Shown in pieces: positions 1-8,768 of a stretch of DNA of 64,000 nt; position 1 is the stretch's first letter; each line of letters opens with the position of its first letter. This DNA is from Bosea sp. F3-2 (GTDB lineage Bacteria; Pseudomonadota; Alphaproteobacteria; Rhizobiales; Beijerinckiaceae): assembly GCF_008253865.1 (NCBI RefSeq), contig NZ_CP042331.1, forward strand, positions 5,917,501-5,981,500, given 5' to 3'. The position numbers and the translations under genes are program-made. A model generated the notes under the pieces. The model saw only the letters and a program-made list of their open reading frames with translations, was not told the origin of the DNA and did no database searches.

Positions 1-1
1 G

Positions 2-190
2 GGCTCGTCGACCGGCGACATCGTCGGCGGCGCCCTTGATGTTGCAGGCGACGTTGCGGTCGAGGGCGTGGGCGCGGTGGTTGGCGCCGCCGTCGAGACC
101 GTGGTCGAGGGCATCGGCACCGTCGCCGTTGCGACTGGCGAGGCGGTTGTCACGGTAATCGGCGGAATCTTCGAGGGGCTGAGCTCCTGA
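2..190 (+). CDS. C-terminal end of a hypothetical Gly/Val/Ala-rich protein (partial)
   Basis: An open frame runs in from the left edge and stops with TGA at 188-190, sharing bases with the ATG of the next gene. The 62 visible residues are almost entirely Gly, Val, Ala, Glu and Thr in a repetitive pattern (GAVVG, ETVVEGIGTV, GEAVVTVIGG) and end in GLSS. No start codon lies in the window, so the gene is cut by the edge. Such low-complexity composition is seen in small membrane-associated or surface proteins, but no family is recognised. The ATGA overlap suggests translational coupling with the LysE-type exporter. Confidence 0.5.
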   Translation, partial: GSSTGDIVGGALDVAGDVAVEGVGAVVGAAVETVVEGIGTVAVATGEAVVTVIGGIFEGLSS

Positions 191-801
191 TGTCCCCCGA
201 ATTCCTGCTGACCTCGCTGATCATCGTCGCTTCGCCCGGAACAGGGGCGATCTACACCATCGCTGCCGGCCTGACGCGCGGCAGCCAAGCGAGCGTGCTC
301 GCCGCTTTCGCCTGCACGATCGGGATCGTGCCGCATCTGATCGCGGCGATGATGGGCATCGCGGCGCTGCTGCATGCCAGCGCGCTTGCCTTCGCGATCG
401 TGAAATATGCGGGCGTCGCCTATCTGCTCTACATGGCCTGGCAGACGCTGAAGGAGCATGGCGCGCTCAGGGTCGAGACCAAGGCGGATGCGCGCTCGGC
501 CTGGCGCGTGCTGCGCGACGGGCTCGCGATCAACCTGCTCAACCCCAAGCTCTCGATCTTCTTCGTCGCCTTCCTGCCGCAGTTCATCGCGGCCGACGAA
601 GCCAGCCCCATGGCGCGGATGCTGGAACTCTCGGGCGTGTTCATGGCGATGACCTTTGTCGTCTTCGCGCTCTACGGGCTCTTCGCCGCGGCGATGCGCG
701 ACAAGGTCATCGGGCGCCCGGCGGTGATGGCGTGGCTGCGCCGCAGCTTCGCCGCCGCCTTCGTCGCGCTCGGCGCCAAGCTCGCTCTGACCGAGCGCTG
801 A
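190..801 (+). CDS. LysE/RhtB family amino-acid exporter
   Basis: The 203-residue protein is the usual length of LysE-type translocators, inner-membrane exporters of amino acids and related metabolites. The N-terminus carries the family pattern SPGTGAIYTIAAGLTRG, where most members have PGP, followed by hydrophobic helices near residues 38-65, 70-85, 115-135, 145-165 and 180-200. The segment NLLNPKLSIFFVAFLPQF near residue 115 is the second family hallmark. The substrate cannot be read from sequence. The start overlaps the stop of the preceding partial gene. The YjbQ gene follows 7 bases later and is probably cotranscribed. Confidence 0.9.
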   Translation: MSPEFLLTSLIIVASPGTGAIYTIAAGLTRGSQASVLAAFACTIGIVPHLIAAMMGIAALLHASALAFAIVKYAGVAYLLYMAWQTLKEHGALRVETKADARSAWRVLRDGLAINLLNPKLSIFFVAFLPQFIAADEASPMARMLELSGVFMAMTFVVFALYGLFAAAMRDKVIGRPAVMAWLRRSFAAAFVALGAKLALTER

Positions 802-808
802 AACGGCC

Positions 809-1234
809 ATGTCGCGCCAGACGATCCTGACGATCGATACGCGCGGGGCGGGGCTCTACGAGTTCACCGACCGCGCCGTGGCCTTCGTGCGGGCCGGCGG
901 GGAGACGAGCGGGTTGCTGACGCTGTTCGTGCGGCACACCTCCTGCTCCTTGCTGATTCAGGAAAACGCCGACCCAGACGTGCAGCGCGATCTCGACGCG
1001 TTTTTCCGCCGGCTGGTGCCATCCGCCGACGATCCGGCGATGGATTATCTCGTCCATCGCGCCGAGGGGCCCGACGACATGCCCGCCCATATCAAGGCGG
1101 CGCTGACGTCGGTTTCCCTCTCGGTTCCGGTGATGGGTGGGCGCCTCGCGCTCGGCACCTGGCAGGGCATCTATCTCTTCGAGCACCGGGCCAGGCCGCA
1201 TCGGCGCGAGGTCGCGCTGCACCTGAGCGCGTAG
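809..1234 (+). CDS. YjbQ/UPF0047 family protein
   Basis: A 141-residue member of the YjbQ (UPF0047) family, small trimeric cytosolic proteins; some members show weak thiamine-phosphate synthase activity and the physiological role is unsettled. Visible hallmarks are the central HTSCSLLIQENADPDV block with the conserved His, Ser and Asn residues, DDMPAHIKAAL, and the C-terminal LGTWQGIYLFEHR. Length and motif order match the family, so the gene looks intact. It follows the LysE-type exporter by 7 bases. Confidence 0.9.
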   Translation: MSRQTILTIDTRGAGLYEFTDRAVAFVRAGGETSGLLTLFVRHTSCSLLIQENADPDVQRDLDAFFRRLVPSADDPAMDYLVHRAEGPDDMPAHIKAALTSVSLSVPVMGGRLALGTWQGIYLFEHRARPHRREVALHLSA

Positions 1235-1240
1235 CGGCGC

Positions 1241-1492
1241 TCAAGCCGGCGGAGCGACGACCAGCGCGACGAGGCGCCGGACCACGGGCAGGACGAGCAG
1301 CAGGGTCGGGAAGGCGACGATCCAGGACAGGGCCCAGGAGCTGGGCCAGGTCTGCAGGAACGCGATCGTCGGTCCCAGCGCCTTCAGCGTCGAGATGCCC
1401 GAGACGACGAAGGTCATCAGCACGGACAGGAAGAACGGCATGGCCACCCCGGCGTAGCGGGCAGGAAGGCGGCGGAAGACAAGGCGAGGCAT
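1241..1492 (-). CDS. DUF2798 family small membrane protein
   Basis: An 83-residue protein with two hydrophobic helices (about residues 17-37 and 53-75), a basic N-terminus (PRLVFRRLPARY), and the pattern FFLSVLMTFVVSGIST followed by WPSSWALSWIVAFPTLLLVLP. This layout is characteristic of DUF2798 proteins, small inner-membrane proteins without assigned function. It is convergent with the YjbQ gene, only 6 bases away. Confidence 0.8.
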   Translation of the reverse strand: MPRLVFRRLPARYAGVAMPFFLSVLMTFVVSGISTLKALGPTIAFLQTWPSSWALSWIVAFPTLLLVLPVVRRLVALVVAPPA

Positions 1493-1642
1493 AGTCAGGC
1501 TTTCGCAAGTGGCAGGCCGTTCGGACGCATCCCGATACGGCCATGAGCCGGTTGGATGCGTTGCCTGACGTGAGACGCTTACGAACGGGAACGAAGCCCG
1601 ATGGCGGCTCCATAGTCGATTGGCATGGCGCTGCCAAGCCGT

Positions 1643-1960
1643 CTACCGTGCTACGTACATGTCGGGAGTGGGCCGGGGCTCCCAAGCTTCGCCTGCGCCG
1701 ACGAGGCAGCTGACGCCGCCCGGCGTTGTGGCGAGCAATGTCCAGGTGCCGGCCGGCCCGACATAGAGCTCGAACAGGACGCCGCTCTCCGCCAGACCGC
1801 TGCCGACCATGCGCTCGCCGAAAGTCTCTTGGAGCTTTCCGATGACATGGGTGCGTTCGGCACAGGGTGGCTCGCGCGGCACGGGCTGCTGGGCAAGGGC
1901 GGGAGGCGCAAGTGCCACACTCGCCAATCCTGCGATCATCAGGAACTTGATGAGTGTCAT
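1643..1960 (-). CDS. Small secreted hypothetical protein
   Basis: The chosen start gives 105 residues opening with a Sec signal peptide (MTLIKFLMIAGLASVALA, likely cleaved after PPALA). A GGGGGTGG ribosome site stands just before that ATG; an upstream in-frame ATG at 2002 would add 14 residues that break the signal sequence. The mature part contains two Cys residues (PPCAERTH and GVSCLVG) that could form a disulfide and a segment ELYVGPAGTWTLLAT. This pattern recurs in short periplasmic proteins of Rhizobiales, but no function is known. Monocistronic between DUF2798 and a repeat-containing gap. Confidence 0.7.
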   Translation of the reverse strand: MTLIKFLMIAGLASVALAPPALAQQPVPREPPCAERTHVIGKLQETFGERMVGSGLAESGVLFELYVGPAGTWTLLATTPGGVSCLVGAGEAWEPRPTPDMYVAR

Positions 1961-2145
1961 GGCCACCCCCCTGTCCGGAAGCGGCCGCCTGGGCGGCATC
2001 ACGACGGGAAGTCTTGCGACCGCCCCTGAACACCTTTGATGTGGGAAGCTCAGCAGGGGTGTTCAAGCGGTTGAACCAGCGAGACGCGCCAGTTTTCGGC
2101 CTGCCGAAACAGTGCTCCACTTGGCGCAGCTCCTGTCCTAGATCG

Positions 2146-2179
2146 CGTCGCATTTTGACGGAACCGTCAAAATGCGACG
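2146..2179. repeat. Perfect 16-bp inverted repeat
   Basis: The arms 2146-2161 and 2164-2179 are exact reverse complements around a two-base centre, with core word CGCATTTTGACGG. It is not followed by a T tract in either direction, so it looks more like a dispersed palindromic element than a terminator. It sits about 100 bases upstream of the HlyU gene. Confidence 0.75.
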
Positions 2180-2200
2180 AACGTGATCGGTTCTAACAGT

Positions 2201-2253
2201 TTAGAGCATTGCTTCGGCAAAAACCGGTGCCCACTTTTTCGCGCAATGCTCTA
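2201..2253. repeat. AGAGCATTG-type palindromic intergenic repeat, copy 1
   Basis: The element opens with TTTAGAGCATTGCTTCGG and closes with CGCGCAATGCTCTA, so the ends TAGAGCATTGC/GCAATGCTCTA are inverted copies. Its core ACCGGTGCCCACTTTTTCG resembles the core of the element at 8769-8830. Such elements are abundant in intergenic spaces of Rhizobiales. Confidence 0.7.
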
Positions 2254-2281
2254 TATCAGCCGCAAGCAATCCGGAGGTGCC

Positions 2282-2569
2282 ATGTCTTTCTTCAAATCGC
2301 TGTTTGGCGGCCGCAAGGCTGCGGAGGAGAAGCCGGCCGGCCCGGTCAAGAGCATCGAGCACAACGGCTTCACCATTCATGCGACGCCTTATCAGGAGGG
2401 CGGCCAGTACCAGCTCTGCGGTGTTATCGAGAAAGTGATCGACGGCGAGACGAAGAGCCATCGCTTCATCCGCGCCGACCGTTTCCCGGGACAGGCTGAA
2501 GCCGCCGATTTCACGTTGGTGAAGGGCCAGCAGATCGTCGACATGGAAGGTGAGCGAATCTTCCGTTGA
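2282..2569 (+). CDS. HlyU-family protein
   Basis: A 95-residue protein with the HlyU-family pattern: N-terminal amphipathic FFKSLFGG, then HNGFTIHATPYQEGGQYQLCGVI, and RFIRADRFPGQAEAADF near the C-terminus. In Vibrio, HlyU is a winged-helix activator of haemolysin genes. The alphaproteobacterial proteins with this Pfam domain are shorter and are annotated as regulators by homology only, so DNA binding here is inference. The start is fixed by GGAGGT at 2272-2277; a longer reading from 2183 would run through the upstream repeat. Convergent with the reductase gene, 31 bases apart. Confidence 0.85.
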   Translation: MSFFKSLFGGRKAAEEKPAGPVKSIEHNGFTIHATPYQEGGQYQLCGVIEKVIDGETKSHRFIRADRFPGQAEAADFTLVKGQQIVDMEGERIFR

Positions 2570-2600
2570 GCCTTGGCGCAGTCGACGCGGCCCAGGCGCG

Positions 2601-3620
2601 CTATTTGTGGGCGGCCCGCCGCAGCTCTTCCAGAAGCGCCTCTCCGGTCCATGAGGATCGCGGGCTTTGCGCTTCGGCGTCATGGACGAGTTCGCAGAGC
2701 CGGGCATTGACGGGGGCGGCTCGTCCGAGCCCTGCCGCCAGCCGGACCACCTCGCCATTGATCCAATCGATTTCGGTGGGGCGGCCGGCCGCGAGGTCTT
2801 CGGCCATCGAGGAGCGTGCGCTCGGGTCGATGGCGAGCATGCGCCGCGCCAGCATTCCGAACACGAAATCCGGCAATTCGAGCAGGGCGGGGAGCCACCG
2901 CGCAGGCAATGGTGTGAGCCGTGCGGGCTCGATGCCCGCCTTGTCCAGAAGCGAAAGCGCCTCGCGCTGCGCAGTGGCGAGGCAACGCCGATAGCCGCGC
3001 TGCGACAGTTCCTGCTTCAAGGGCAGGCCTGCCAGCGCATTGATGGCGTTGTTGAGGTTGAGCAGCAGCTTGGCCCACTGAACGGAGCGCATGTTGGCCG
3101 GTCGCGTGAGCGGCAGGCCGGCGCGGTCGAAGATCGCGAGGCGTTGATCGGCATCGCCGCCTGCCTGGACATAGAGATGCCCTTCCGAGGCCTGGTGGAA
3201 CGTTCCCGGCCCCTTCGAGACGACATTGAACGGCACCATCCCGTCGAGAACAGTTCGGTTACCCAGTGCCTCCCGCAGCAGGGCGCCGTTGCCGAGGCCG
3301 TTCTGGAAGCTGATGACGGCGGCCGTAGGCGGCAGCACCTCTGCCAGATCGCGAGCGGCCGCGGCCGTGCTGCCCGATTTCACGGTGACGAGCACGAGAT
3401 CGGCATCAGACGCCATCGTGGCATCCGGGCCGAAGACGATCGTCTCTGGCGGCGCATGCCAGCTGCGGCCGTCGTAACGGGATGAGGTCAGGCCCTTCTG
3501 CCGCAGGGCCTCGCCCATGGTGGGGCGGCCGACGAAGCGGACATTGCCGCCGGCGGCAAGAACGCGTCCGCCGAGGTAGCAGCCGATCAGGCCGGCGCCG
3601 TAGATGCAGATCCTCGTCAT
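2601..3620 (-). CDS. 2-dehydropantoate 2-reductase family protein (ApbA/PanE-like)
   Basis: A 339-residue NADP-dependent oxidoreductase of the ketopantoate reductase family, the enzyme class that reduces 2-dehydropantoate to pantoate for coenzyme A synthesis. The N-terminal Rossmann motif is GAGLIGCYLGGRV (residues 8-20), followed by VTVKS and SFQNGLGN. The C-terminal helical domain carries the conserved catalytic Lys region QWAKLLLNLNNAINAL and EIDWINGEVVRLA. Several ApbA/PanE paralogues usually coexist in Rhizobiales, so this copy may act on another 2-oxo acid and the gene symbol is left blank. It is monocistronic and divergent from the MFS gene. Confidence 0.85.
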   Translation of the reverse strand: MTRICIYGAGLIGCYLGGRVLAAGGNVRFVGRPTMGEALRQKGLTSSRYDGRSWHAPPETIVFGPDATMASDADLVLVTVKSGSTAAAARDLAEVLPPTAAVISFQNGLGNGALLREALGNRTVLDGMVPFNVVSKGPGTFHQASEGHLYVQAGGDADQRLAIFDRAGLPLTRPANMRSVQWAKLLLNLNNAINALAGLPLKQELSQRGYRRCLATAQREALSLLDKAGIEPARLTPLPARWLPALLELPDFVFGMLARRMLAIDPSARSSMAEDLAAGRPTEIDWINGEVVRLAAGLGRAAPVNARLCELVHDAEAQSPRSSWTGEALLEELRRAAHK

Positions 3621-3800
3621 GTCCCGCGCTCCAGCCGTCCCGGTGTTCCGTCAAAGTGGAGGGTCGTCAAGCGCCCTCGGCAGACCGATCCTGCCGCGGC
3701 CGCGCGGCCGCCCTGCCTCCGATGCGCTTGTCCGGGGCATTCCAGTCGCTAAAGCTGCCGGGAGAAGAGCCATCTCCGTACAGGTGGCCGCCGAGGAAAC

Positions 3801-5048
3801 ATGTCCCACGCTGCCGACCGCTACCAACCCGATTCTCCCTATGCCTGGCTGCGCCTTGCCGTTGCGCTGGTGATCGGCACCGTCGCCTGCGTCGGCTCCT
3901 GGTCGATCGTGGTGGTGCTGCCGGCGATGCAGGGCGAGTTCGAGACGCTGCGTGCCGGCGCCTCGCTGCCCTACACCTTCGCCATGCTCGGCTTCGGCGC
4001 CGGCAACATCATCATGGGCCGGGTCGCCGACCGCTACGGCATCATGGTGCCGATCATCGTCGGCGCCCTGCTGCTCGCGGCCGGCTACACCGCTGCGGGG
4101 CTGTCGCATTCGCTCTGGCAGTTCACGCTGGCGCATGGGTTGCTGATCGGCTTGGGCACAGGCGCTGGCTTCTCGCCGCTGATCTCCGATTTGTCGCACT
4201 GGTTCCGCCGCCATCGCGGGCTCGCCGTGGTCTGCGGCGCCTCAGGCAGCTATCTTGCCGGCGTGGTCTGGCCGCAAGTCATCCACTGGGGACTGGCCAA
4301 TCATGGCTGGCGCGCCACGCATTTCGGCATCGCCGTCGTGGCGCTGGTGGTGATGCTGCCGCTGGCCCCGTTCTTCCGGCGCCAGCCGGCGGCCGCGACG
4401 CTTGCCGCCGCGGAGGCGCATAGTGCCGGCGCGCGCGGCGATCTCGGCCTCAGCGCCAACCAGCTCCAGCTTCTGCTCTGCGTCGCCGGCTTCGCCTGCT
4501 GCGTCGCGATGGCGATGCCGCAGGTGCATATCGTCGCCTATTGCGGCGACCTCGGCTACGGCGTCGCGCGCGGCGCCGAGATGCTGTCGCTGATGATGCT
4601 GCTCGGCATCGTCAGCCGCATCGGCTCGGGCTTCGTTGCCGACAGGATCGGCGGGGCGGCGACGCTGGCGCTGGGCTCCTTGATGCAGGGCGTCGCGCTC
4701 TTCCTCTATCTCTGGTTCGACGGGCTGACTTCGCTCTATGTCGTCAGCGGCATCTTCGGCCTGTTCCAGGGCGGCATCGTGCCGATGTACGCCGTCGTCA
4801 TTCGCGAGTACCTGCCGGCCAAGCAGGCGGGCGTGCGCATCGGCCTCGTGATGTCGGCGACGGTGCTCGGCATGGCGGTCGGCGGCTATCTGTCGGGCGT
4901 GATCTTCGACTATTTCAGCTCCTACCGGATGGCCTTCCTGAATGGTCTTGCCTGGAACCTCGTCAATCTGAGCGTGGTCTGCTGGCTGATGCTGCGGTCG
5001 CGGCGGCCTGCGTCGCCGGCTCAGCTGGTCGGCGAGGCGGGGCGGTAG
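3801..5048 (+). CDS. MFS transporter
   Basis: A 415-residue major facilitator superfamily protein with about 12 hydrophobic helices. The loop between helices 2 and 3 carries the MFS signature GRVADRYGIMVPI, and helix 5 has GASGSYLAGVVWP, as in monocarboxylate/oxalate-type MFS carriers. The two halves are separated by a hydrophilic loop at about residues 195-215. The substrate is unknown, with small organic acids the best guess by resemblance. The start is preceded by GAGGAAAC. The 3' end overlaps the convergent VOC gene by 28 bases. Confidence 0.88.
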   Translation: MSHAADRYQPDSPYAWLRLAVALVIGTVACVGSWSIVVVLPAMQGEFETLRAGASLPYTFAMLGFGAGNIIMGRVADRYGIMVPIIVGALLLAAGYTAAGLSHSLWQFTLAHGLLIGLGTGAGFSPLISDLSHWFRRHRGLAVVCGASGSYLAGVVWPQVIHWGLANHGWRATHFGIAVVALVVMLPLAPFFRRQPAAATLAAAEAHSAGARGDLGLSANQLQLLLCVAGFACCVAMAMPQVHIVAYCGDLGYGVARGAEMLSLMMLLGIVSRIGSGFVADRIGGAATLALGSLMQGVALFLYLWFDGLTSLYVVSGIFGLFQGGIVPMYAVVIREYLPAKQAGVRIGLVMSATVLGMAVGGYLSGVIFDYFSSYRMAFLNGLAWNLVNLSVVCWLMLRSRRPASPAQLVGEAGR

Positions 5049-5443
5049 GTGCCGAAGCACCAGATATGGCCTTCCGGGTCCTTGCAGATGAAATCCCGGC
5101 TGCCATAGGGCTGGTCCCGCGGTTCCATGCAGATCTCGGCGCCGGCCTCGCGGGCGCGCTCGCAGCGCGCATCGATGTCGTCGGTCGCGATATAGGGCGA
5201 GGCGGTGGTGCCACCGAGCTCGGCCGGGCGCGAGACCAGCTTGCCGAACTCGTTGTTCTCCGCCGAGCCGAGCATCACGAAGCTCGTGCCCATCCGCAAT
5301 TCGCCGTGGAGCAGCGTCTTGCCGTCCTCGGAATAGGAGGCAGCGTGCTTCTCGAAGCCGAAGGCTTCGATCAGCCAGTCATACATGCGTGGGGCGTCGG
5401 CATAGCGCAGCGAGATGCAGATCATCGGTTCCGGGCTGGACAT
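5021..5443 (-). CDS. VOC family protein (glyoxalase/bleomycin-resistance fold)
   Basis: About 140 residues spanning two beta-alpha-beta-beta-beta modules typical of vicinal-oxygen-chelate proteins: PMICISLRYADAPRMYDWL at the N-terminus, HGELRMGTSFVMLG in module 1, and YIATDDIDARCERAREAGAE with SRDFICKDPEGHIWCFGTY in module 2. The C-terminal DPEGHIW pattern is typical of PhnB-like and YkcA-like members. The substrate is unknown. The start at 5443 keeps only the conserved domain; an upstream start at 5548 adds 35 Arg-rich residues without a domain. Convergent overlap with the MFS gene. Confidence 0.85.
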   Translation of the reverse strand: MSSPEPMICISLRYADAPRMYDWLIEAFGFEKHAASYSEDGKTLLHGELRMGTSFVMLGSAENNEFGKLVSRPAELGGTTASPYIATDDIDARCERAREAGAEICMEPRDQPYGSRDFICKDPEGHIWCFGTYRPASPTS

Positions 5444-5586
5444 CGGCGGTGATCCCCTTTGGTTAAACCTCGGCGACTGTCGCCGGTAACGCTGTGCGGG
5501 GCAAAGGGTTCGGGGGCGCTTGCCTGCAATTCGCCGTCCCGCCATCATCGCTGGGCGGATCTTCCCGTACGCCTTGCAGGATGCCC

Positions 5587-5994
5587 ATGACCAAAGCCCA
5601 TCGCCATGAAGACGAGCCGCGCGGCACGCTGACGGTACGGACCATCGCCATGCCGGGCGATACCAATGCCAATGGCGATATCTTCGGCGGCTGGGTGATG
5701 TCGCGGATGGACCAGGCCGGCGGCATCGCCGGCGTCGACCGGGCGCAGGGGCGCGTGGTCACGGTGGCGGTCGATGCGATGACCTTCATCCATCCGGTGA
5801 AGGTCGGCGATGTGCTGAGCGTCTATACCGAGATCGAGTCGATCGGGCGGACCTCGATGAAGATCCACGTCGAGGCCTGGGCCAAGCGCTTCCGCACGAT
5901 CCTGCACGAGAAGGTCACCGACGCGACCTTCACCTTCGTCGCGATCGACGAGGAAGGCCGGCCGCGCCCGGTGCCGAAACCGACCGAGGATTGA
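5587..5994 (+). CDS. Acyl-CoA thioesterase (YciA-type hotdog)
   Basis: A 135-residue single-hotdog protein of the YciA/BfiT acyl-CoA hydrolase type, hydrolysing acyl-CoA to free acid and CoA in the cytosol. The hallmark NANGDIFGGWVMSRMDQAG includes the catalytic Asp region, followed by VTVAVDAMTFIHPVKVGDVL and TEIESIGRTSMKIHVE. The start at 5587 has AGGA upstream; 5581 is an in-frame alternative. Monocistronic, divergent from the VOC gene. Confidence 0.88.
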   Translation: MTKAHRHEDEPRGTLTVRTIAMPGDTNANGDIFGGWVMSRMDQAGGIAGVDRAQGRVVTVAVDAMTFIHPVKVGDVLSVYTEIESIGRTSMKIHVEAWAKRFRTILHEKVTDATFTFVAIDEEGRPRPVPKPTED

Positions 5995-6305
5995 GGGCGC
6001 CGCAAATCCTAACGGGGCGTGAAGCCGGCCTCGAACAATGTGATTCAAAAGAATCCACTTTTAAACGTTCTTTAAGCGCGTCCGGACGATGCTGCGGCCC
6101 GACAGACCGGGGAAGACCCGGCCGGGGGAATTCATGTCCGTTCGATGCCGCATGCGGGTCCAGCCGCCTGGCCGTCGCCAGGGGAGGGAGGGGATTCCCA
6201 TGGCCGCGGCGCTACCGGCTCGGCACCTCCCGGCTGTGGCCGGGGCGCCACCCATTTTCCCTTGAGTTCGTAGTCAGCGTTGCGTGATATCCGGAGTACG
6301 ACTTC
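5995..6305. other. Leader region of the chemoreceptor gene
   Basis: These 311 bases hold no supported gene. A short AT-rich patch (6041-6075) with the small inverted repeat GATTCAAAAGAATC is the likeliest promoter zone. A GGAG ribosome site at 6293-6296 precedes the receptor ATG. A promoter class (sigma-70, sigma-28 or other) could not be assigned by eye. Confidence 0.4.
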
Positions 6306-8714
6306 ATGACGAAAGCCAAGCCCGCGCGTGAGGGCAAGCCGTTGCGGATCGGCATCGCGGCACGGATCTATGCCGCACTCGGCATGATGACGGCGCTGAC
6401 CCTCGTTTCGTCCTCGGTCGCATGGTTTTCCTACGGCCGAATCGACCAGACGGTCGACGATCTCGTCGGCAAGAAGATGCCGGTCGTGGAGCTCGCGCTG
6501 GAGCTGTCGCAGGCGGCGACCCAGTCGACCGCGCTCGCGGCGCGCTTCAGCGAAATCGAGACGGTCCAGCAGCGCTCCGCTCTGACCGGAGATCTCGACA
6601 AGGTCGAAGCCCGGCAGATGGACCTGCTGCGTCGCATCGCCGAGCAGGGCCAGGTCGACAAGGCGAAGACGCAGGCCGCGATCGATGCGCTGGCGCGCCA
6701 GATCAACGACATCAACGACCTCACCGGCGATCGGCTGCGCAACGCCTCCGAGCAGGGCGAGGCGCTCACCAAGCTTTCGAAGGCCCGCGAAGGCTTCACC
6801 GCGCTCGCCGATTTCGAGACGGGCGATGCGCAGTTCAACGTCAAGATGAACATCGCCAGCGCGACCCAGCTCACCGGCAAGGAAATCGAGGAAGCGCTGT
6901 CCAACATCATCGACAAGGACCTGGCGGCGCTGCAGACGGCGCAGGCGCTGCAGCTCCAGCTCAGCGAGATGGTTGGGCTGCTGCGCGAGATTTCCCAGAT
7001 CGAAAGCCCCGAGAAGCTCGAGAACGCGAAGGCGCGTTTCAAGGCGATCCTGGGCCAGGTCCGCGGCTTCCTCGCCGCGGCGGACAAGATCCAGCCCAAT
7101 CCGGCGCGCGGCCAGGCGGTGAACGCCGTGATCGATCTCGGCGAAGGCCAGAGCGGTCTGATCGCGATCCGCGAGCGCGATCTCGCCACCCGCACCGCGA
7201 TCGAGGCCGGTCTCAAGCAGACGCATGTCGCGGCCGAGGCCGTCCGCGGCCAAGTGGGCGAGCTTGTCAGCACCGCGCGTGGCGAAGCGGTCGCTTCGGG
7301 CGAAGCGACCTCGGCGCTGATCGATCAGAGCAAGCTCTGGCTCGGCGGCATCGGGCTTGGCTCGCTGCTGATCGCGCTGGCGCTGTCGCTGTTCTATGTC
7401 CGGCCGATGATCGTCGGGCGCCTCAACCGGCTCTGGGCGGCCACGAAGGCGATCGCCGACGGCGCGTTGGAGACCGCGGTCGACACCAAGGGCAATGACG
7501 AGATCTCGGACATCTCGAAGAGCGTGCTGCTCTTCCGCGACAACGCCGTGGCGCTGCGCGCCGCCGAAGCCGCCAAGATCGAGGATCAGGCCCGCGCTCA
7601 GGAGCAGCGCCGGCAGATGATGCGGGAGCTGGGCGAAGCCTTCGGCGTCGTCGTGGCGGCAGCCGCAGCCGGCGACTTCAGCCAGCGCGTCGCGGCCCAG
7701 TTCGCCGATCCCGAGCTCAACGCGCTCGCCGGCTCGGTCAACACGTTGCTGGAGACGGTGCAGACCGGCCTGTCCGAGACCTGCGAGGTTCTGGCGGAGC
7801 TCTCGGCCGGGCATCTCTCGGCTCGTATCGAGGGGCTCTATCAGGGCGCTTTTGCCGAGCTCAAGGACGGCACCAACGCGCTGGCCGACGAGTTCGAGAG
7901 CACGCTGGCGCGGCTGGCCGAGACGGTCTCGGCCGTGCGCAGCGCCACCAGCGAGATCCTCGACGGCGTCACCGATCTGGCCGAGCGCACCAGCGAGGAG
8001 AGCAACGCCGTCTCGATGGCGACCAACCAGCTCGGCGCCTTCGCCGGCACCGTCAAGAAGACGGCGAGCGAGGCGGCCCAGGCCACCGGCATGGCGCAGG
8101 GCGCCGAGGAGCGCGCGCAGCAGGGCGAGAAGGTCGTCGCCTCCGCGCTCGAAGCGATGCAGCGCATCCGCCAGTCCTCGAGCAAGATCTCCGAGGTCAT
8201 CGCGATGATCGACGAGATCGCCTTCCAGACCAACCTGCTCGCGCTCAATGCGGCGGTGGAGGCGGCGCGCGCCGGCGATGCCGGCAAGGGTTTCGCGGTG
8301 GTCGCCACCGAGGTGCGCAGCCTCGCCAAGCGCTCGGCCGACGCCTCCAACGACGTCAAGAAGCTGGTCGAGGCGGCGCATGGCGACGTCAAGGTCGGCG
8401 TCGGCCTGGTCGAGGAGACCTCGGCGATGTTCGGCGCGATCGTCTCTTCGGTGAACGAACTGACCGGGCTGATGAACGGTATCTCGCAGACCGCGCGCAA
8501 CCAGGCCAACGACGTCTCGGCCATCAACACCGAGATCGACGGCATCGGCACGATGGCGCACCAGAATGCGGCTCTGGTCGAGGAGACCAACGCTGCGCTG
8601 GCGCTGACCGACGAGCAGACCCGCGCGCTGACCGAGCACATCGCCCGCTTCACCTTCCGTGAAGGTCATGCCGCCGGGCATCACGACAAGTCGGCGATGG
8701 CGAGCGCAGCCTGA
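6306..8714 (+). CDS. Methyl-accepting chemotaxis protein, transmembrane
   Basis: An 802-residue chemoreceptor. TM1 is at about residues 19-41 and TM2 at about 339-361, so a roughly 300-residue periplasmic, almost wholly alpha-helical sensor lies between, the size of helical-bimodular (HBM/PilJ-like) ligand domains. HAMP segments follow from about 362-415, with a second HAMP-like stretch (VVAAAAAGDFSQRV, LAELSAGHLSARIEG) at about 450-530. The signalling tip DEIAFQTNLLALNAAVEAAR lies near residue 640. No CheR-docking pentapeptide is present at the C-terminus (SAMASAA). It is transcribed alone, about 4.4 kb from the chemotaxis operon, and its signals are presumably passed to that CheA/CheW. Ligand unknown. 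Confidence 0.95.
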   Translation: MTKAKPAREGKPLRIGIAARIYAALGMMTALTLVSSSVAWFSYGRIDQTVDDLVGKKMPVVELALELSQAATQSTALAARFSEIETVQQRSALTGDLDKVEARQMDLLRRIAEQGQVDKAKTQAAIDALARQINDINDLTGDRLRNASEQGEALTKLSKAREGFTALADFETGDAQFNVKMNIASATQLTGKEIEEALSNIIDKDLAALQTAQALQLQLSEMVGLLREISQIESPEKLENAKARFKAILGQVRGFLAAADKIQPNPARGQAVNAVIDLGEGQSGLIAIRERDLATRTAIEAGLKQTHVAAEAVRGQVGELVSTARGEAVASGEATSALIDQSKLWLGGIGLGSLLIALALSLFYVRPMIVGRLNRLWAATKAIADGALETAVDTKGNDEISDISKSVLLFRDNAVALRAAEAAKIEDQARAQEQRRQMMRELGEAFGVVVAAAAAGDFSQRVAAQFADPELNALAGSVNTLLETVQTGLSETCEVLAELSAGHLSARIEGLYQGAFAELKDGTNALADEFESTLARLAETVSAVRSATSEILDGVTDLAERTSEESNAVSMATNQLGAFAGTVKKTASEAAQATGMAQGAEERAQQGEKVVASALEAMQRIRQSSSKISEVIAMIDEIAFQTNLLALNAAVEAARAGDAGKGFAVVATEVRSLAKRSADASNDVKKLVEAAHGDVKVGVGLVEETSAMFGAIVSSVNELTGLMNGISQTARNQANDVSAINTEIDGIGTMAHQNAALVEETNAALALTDEQTRALTEHIARFTFREGHAAGHHDKSAMASAA

Positions 8715-8725
8715 ACCGCAACGCG

Positions 8726-8768
8726 CTAGATCGCCGCGCGTCCTATCGGACGCGAAGTGGCGATCTAG
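8726..8768. repeat. Nested palindrome with the CGCGTCC-TATC-GGACGCG core
   Basis: The outer arms 8726-8735 and 8759-8768 (CTAGATCGCC / GGCGATCTAG) enclose an inner palindrome 8737-8754 whose arms CGCGTCC and GGACGCG flank TATC. The inner 18 bases occur again at 42560-42577, showing a dispersed element. Confidence 0.8.

Larger units (their letters stand above)
1961..2281. other. Intergenic gap holding two palindromic repeats
   Basis: No credible gene lies in these 321 bases. The right half holds a perfect 16-bp stem (2146-2161 with 2164-2179) and an AGAGCATTG palindrome (2201-2253), both listed separately. The HlyU ribosome site GGAGGT is at 2272-2277. Confidence 0.7.

Noticed and set aside
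3482..4423. Arg-rich plus-strand frame overlapping the reductase and MFS starts
   Set aside because: Highly biased composition, overlaps two well-supported genes in other frames.
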